Below are positions 26,258-27,108 of a stretch of 27,108 nucleotides of DNA, piece by piece. The notes under the pieces are model-generated. The model was not told the DNA's origin, searched no databases, and saw nothing but the letters and a program-made list of their open reading frames with translations. Every line of letters starts with the position of its first letter. Position 1 is the stretch's first letter. The DNA comes from a virus. The stretch is from positions 1 to 27,108 of IMG/VR virus record IMGVR_UViG_3300031999_000169; one strand, written 5' to 3'. The translations under genes and the position numbers were made by a program.

Positions 26258-26372
26258 TCCGGATTTTTCAGTCTCTTCAGTTCTCGAGTGAACGGTACAG
26301 CAACCCTCCGACTCTCAAGGGTGAGCCCTAGAGCGAAATGTGGGAAGTAAACTTGAAAGGAGAATGAAAAGA
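26258..26372 (+). promoter_or_regulatory. Gap before capsid gene: T-run and ribosome-binding site
   Basis: The 115-base gap holds GGATTTTTCAG (weak U-tract terminator) at about 26260, a GAGCCC hexamer at 26323, and AAAGGAGAATG, whose GGAG lies 10 bases before ATG 26373. I see no gene in it. A promoter of its own for the capsid gene is likely but no TATA box is convincing. Confidence 0.35.
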
Positions 26373-27108
26373 ATGGATGACAAACAAATTCAGGAAGCCA
26401 TCAAAAGCTTTGATGACAAAGTCAAGAGTATAGATGAGAAGATAGCTTTAGGCACGAAAGGGATTGATGATCGCATTGCGAAGGCACTTGAGCAGTTAGC
26501 TGCAAAAGAAGATCTTGCTCCTTACATGCAGATGAGTCCGCGAGAAATCTATGCTGCACAGAGAAAACGTAGCTTAATCGAGAAACTCCACACCTTCAAT
26601 GAAAGCGACGCTGCCAAAATGACCGTGAAAGAACTACTCACGAGCACAAGCAACATAGCACTGCCGACAACCGTCCAAGCCCGAGCCCTTCTAGAATTGA
26701 ACAACTGGTCAGATCTCCGCGAAATCTGCATGATCGCAGATGTCCCGAAAGGCAGCGGCAAAACAATCGACACTCAAATCATGACGCAGCCAGCATATGC
26801 AAATTGGACTGAAGGATCAGCTCTGAGTGCTGCGGATCCCACACTCACAAAACGAACCGTAACCCTGGCACCCTTCGGCAAAGTCACACAGATCTCGGAT
26901 CTACTTGCGAACACTTCAGCCTTGAATTTTGTTGAGGGACTCGGCAGAGTCCACGGTGGATGTGTCCGCCAAGGCATATTTGAAAAAGTCTGTGTCGCCC
27001 TATCCGCAGGAGCAGGTAACACCGTAAGCGCAGCCGCAACGTCAGTCTTGACGTTCGCGGATGTACGAAATGCAATCAAATTGAATGCTGCAGACGCGTT
27101 CATCGCAG
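26373..27108 (+). CDS. Major capsid protein (HK97 fold), 3'-partial
   Basis: The frame is open to the end of the window and shows 245 residues; the C-terminus is missing. I start at ATG 26373 because GGAG is 10 bases upstream; ATG 26364 is only one base from it. The first 50 residues form a charged helical delta-like part (MDDKQIQEAIKSFDDKVKSI). The mature part includes VPKGSGKTIDTQIMTQPAYA, NWTEGSALSAADPTLTKRTV, TLAPFGKVTQISDLLA (the 'g...e....ltk.tvtl.p.gk...is...l' pattern of HK97-fold capsids) and the start of the spine helix/A domain (FVEGLGRVHGGCVRQGIFEK). It forms the head shell. Confidence 0.9.
   Translation, partial: MDDKQIQEAIKSFDDKVKSIDEKIALGTKGIDDRIAKALEQLAAKEDLAPYMQMSPREIYAAQRKRSLIEKLHTFNESDAAKMTVKELLTSTSNIALPTTVQARALLELNNWSDLREICMIADVPKGSGKTIDTQIMTQPAYANWTEGSALSAADPTLTKRTVTLAPFGKVTQISDLLANTSALNFVEGLGRVHGGCVRQGIFEKVCVALSAGAGNTVSAAATSVLTFADVRNAIKLNAADAFIA

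Noticed and set aside
1-27108. CRISPR array, insertion sequence, rRNA or tRNA gene
   Set aside because: No regularly spaced direct repeats, no transposase motifs or terminal repeats, and no RNA gene pattern was found on either strand.

Overview
The window is almost the whole genome of an archaeal head-tailed virus (class Caudoviricetes, siphovirus-like), cut open inside its capsid module. It ends inside the HK97-fold major capsid gene and begins inside a virion gene that would follow it. No host genes flank either side. Archaeal features are many TTG/GTG starts, TATA boxes of the TTTAAATA type, several ribbon-helix-helix (RHH) regulators, an archaeal-type tyrosine recombinase, and a secreted protein with an IPEFP C-terminal anchor common in Bathyarchaeia and other Thermoproteota. 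A Bathyarchaeia-like host is an inference.

Layout. (1) 1-10.2 kb, + strand: virion surface proteins, a lectin-like protein, Ig-like protein, head-tail connectors, tail tube, tail assembly chaperone with a -1 frameshift, tape measure, tail-tip proteins and small membrane proteins that may be holins. Two HNH endonuclease genes invade this module; one has cut the 5' end off a tail-completion gene. (2) 10.3-11.8 kb, - strand: five short overlapping genes (ASCH, zinc proteins, a YT..QA.EDG-motif protein). (3) 11.8-14.3 kb: control and integration region with inverted repeats, the integrase, an anchored surface protein and a cluster of small RHH genes with palindromic operators. (4) 14.26-21.35 kb, + strand: one long tightly overlapping operon with two ParB-like paralogues (one fused to a Vsr-like nuclease), a Myb-like/zinc protein, a small C5 cytosine methyltransferase, a minimal family X nucleotidyltransferase, RHH, AbrB-like and zinc proteins. 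(5) 21.4-27.1 kb, + strand: terminase small and large subunits, portal, a minimal Mu gpF-like head protein, a protease/scaffold fusion and the partial major capsid protein.

How it fits together. The integrase and RHH/operator region look like the lysogeny or copy-control switch. The long operon is the DNA-metabolism module but holds no recognisable polymerase, helicase or primase, so replication probably relies on the host, possibly recruited by the ParB-like or Myb-like proteins. The terminase-to-tail genes run in the usual order if the two window ends are joined into a circle. The least explained signals are the hexamer GAGCCC, far more frequent than base composition predicts and independent of reading frame, and the ParB-HTH-zinc-Vsr fusion beside its nuclease-less paralogue.
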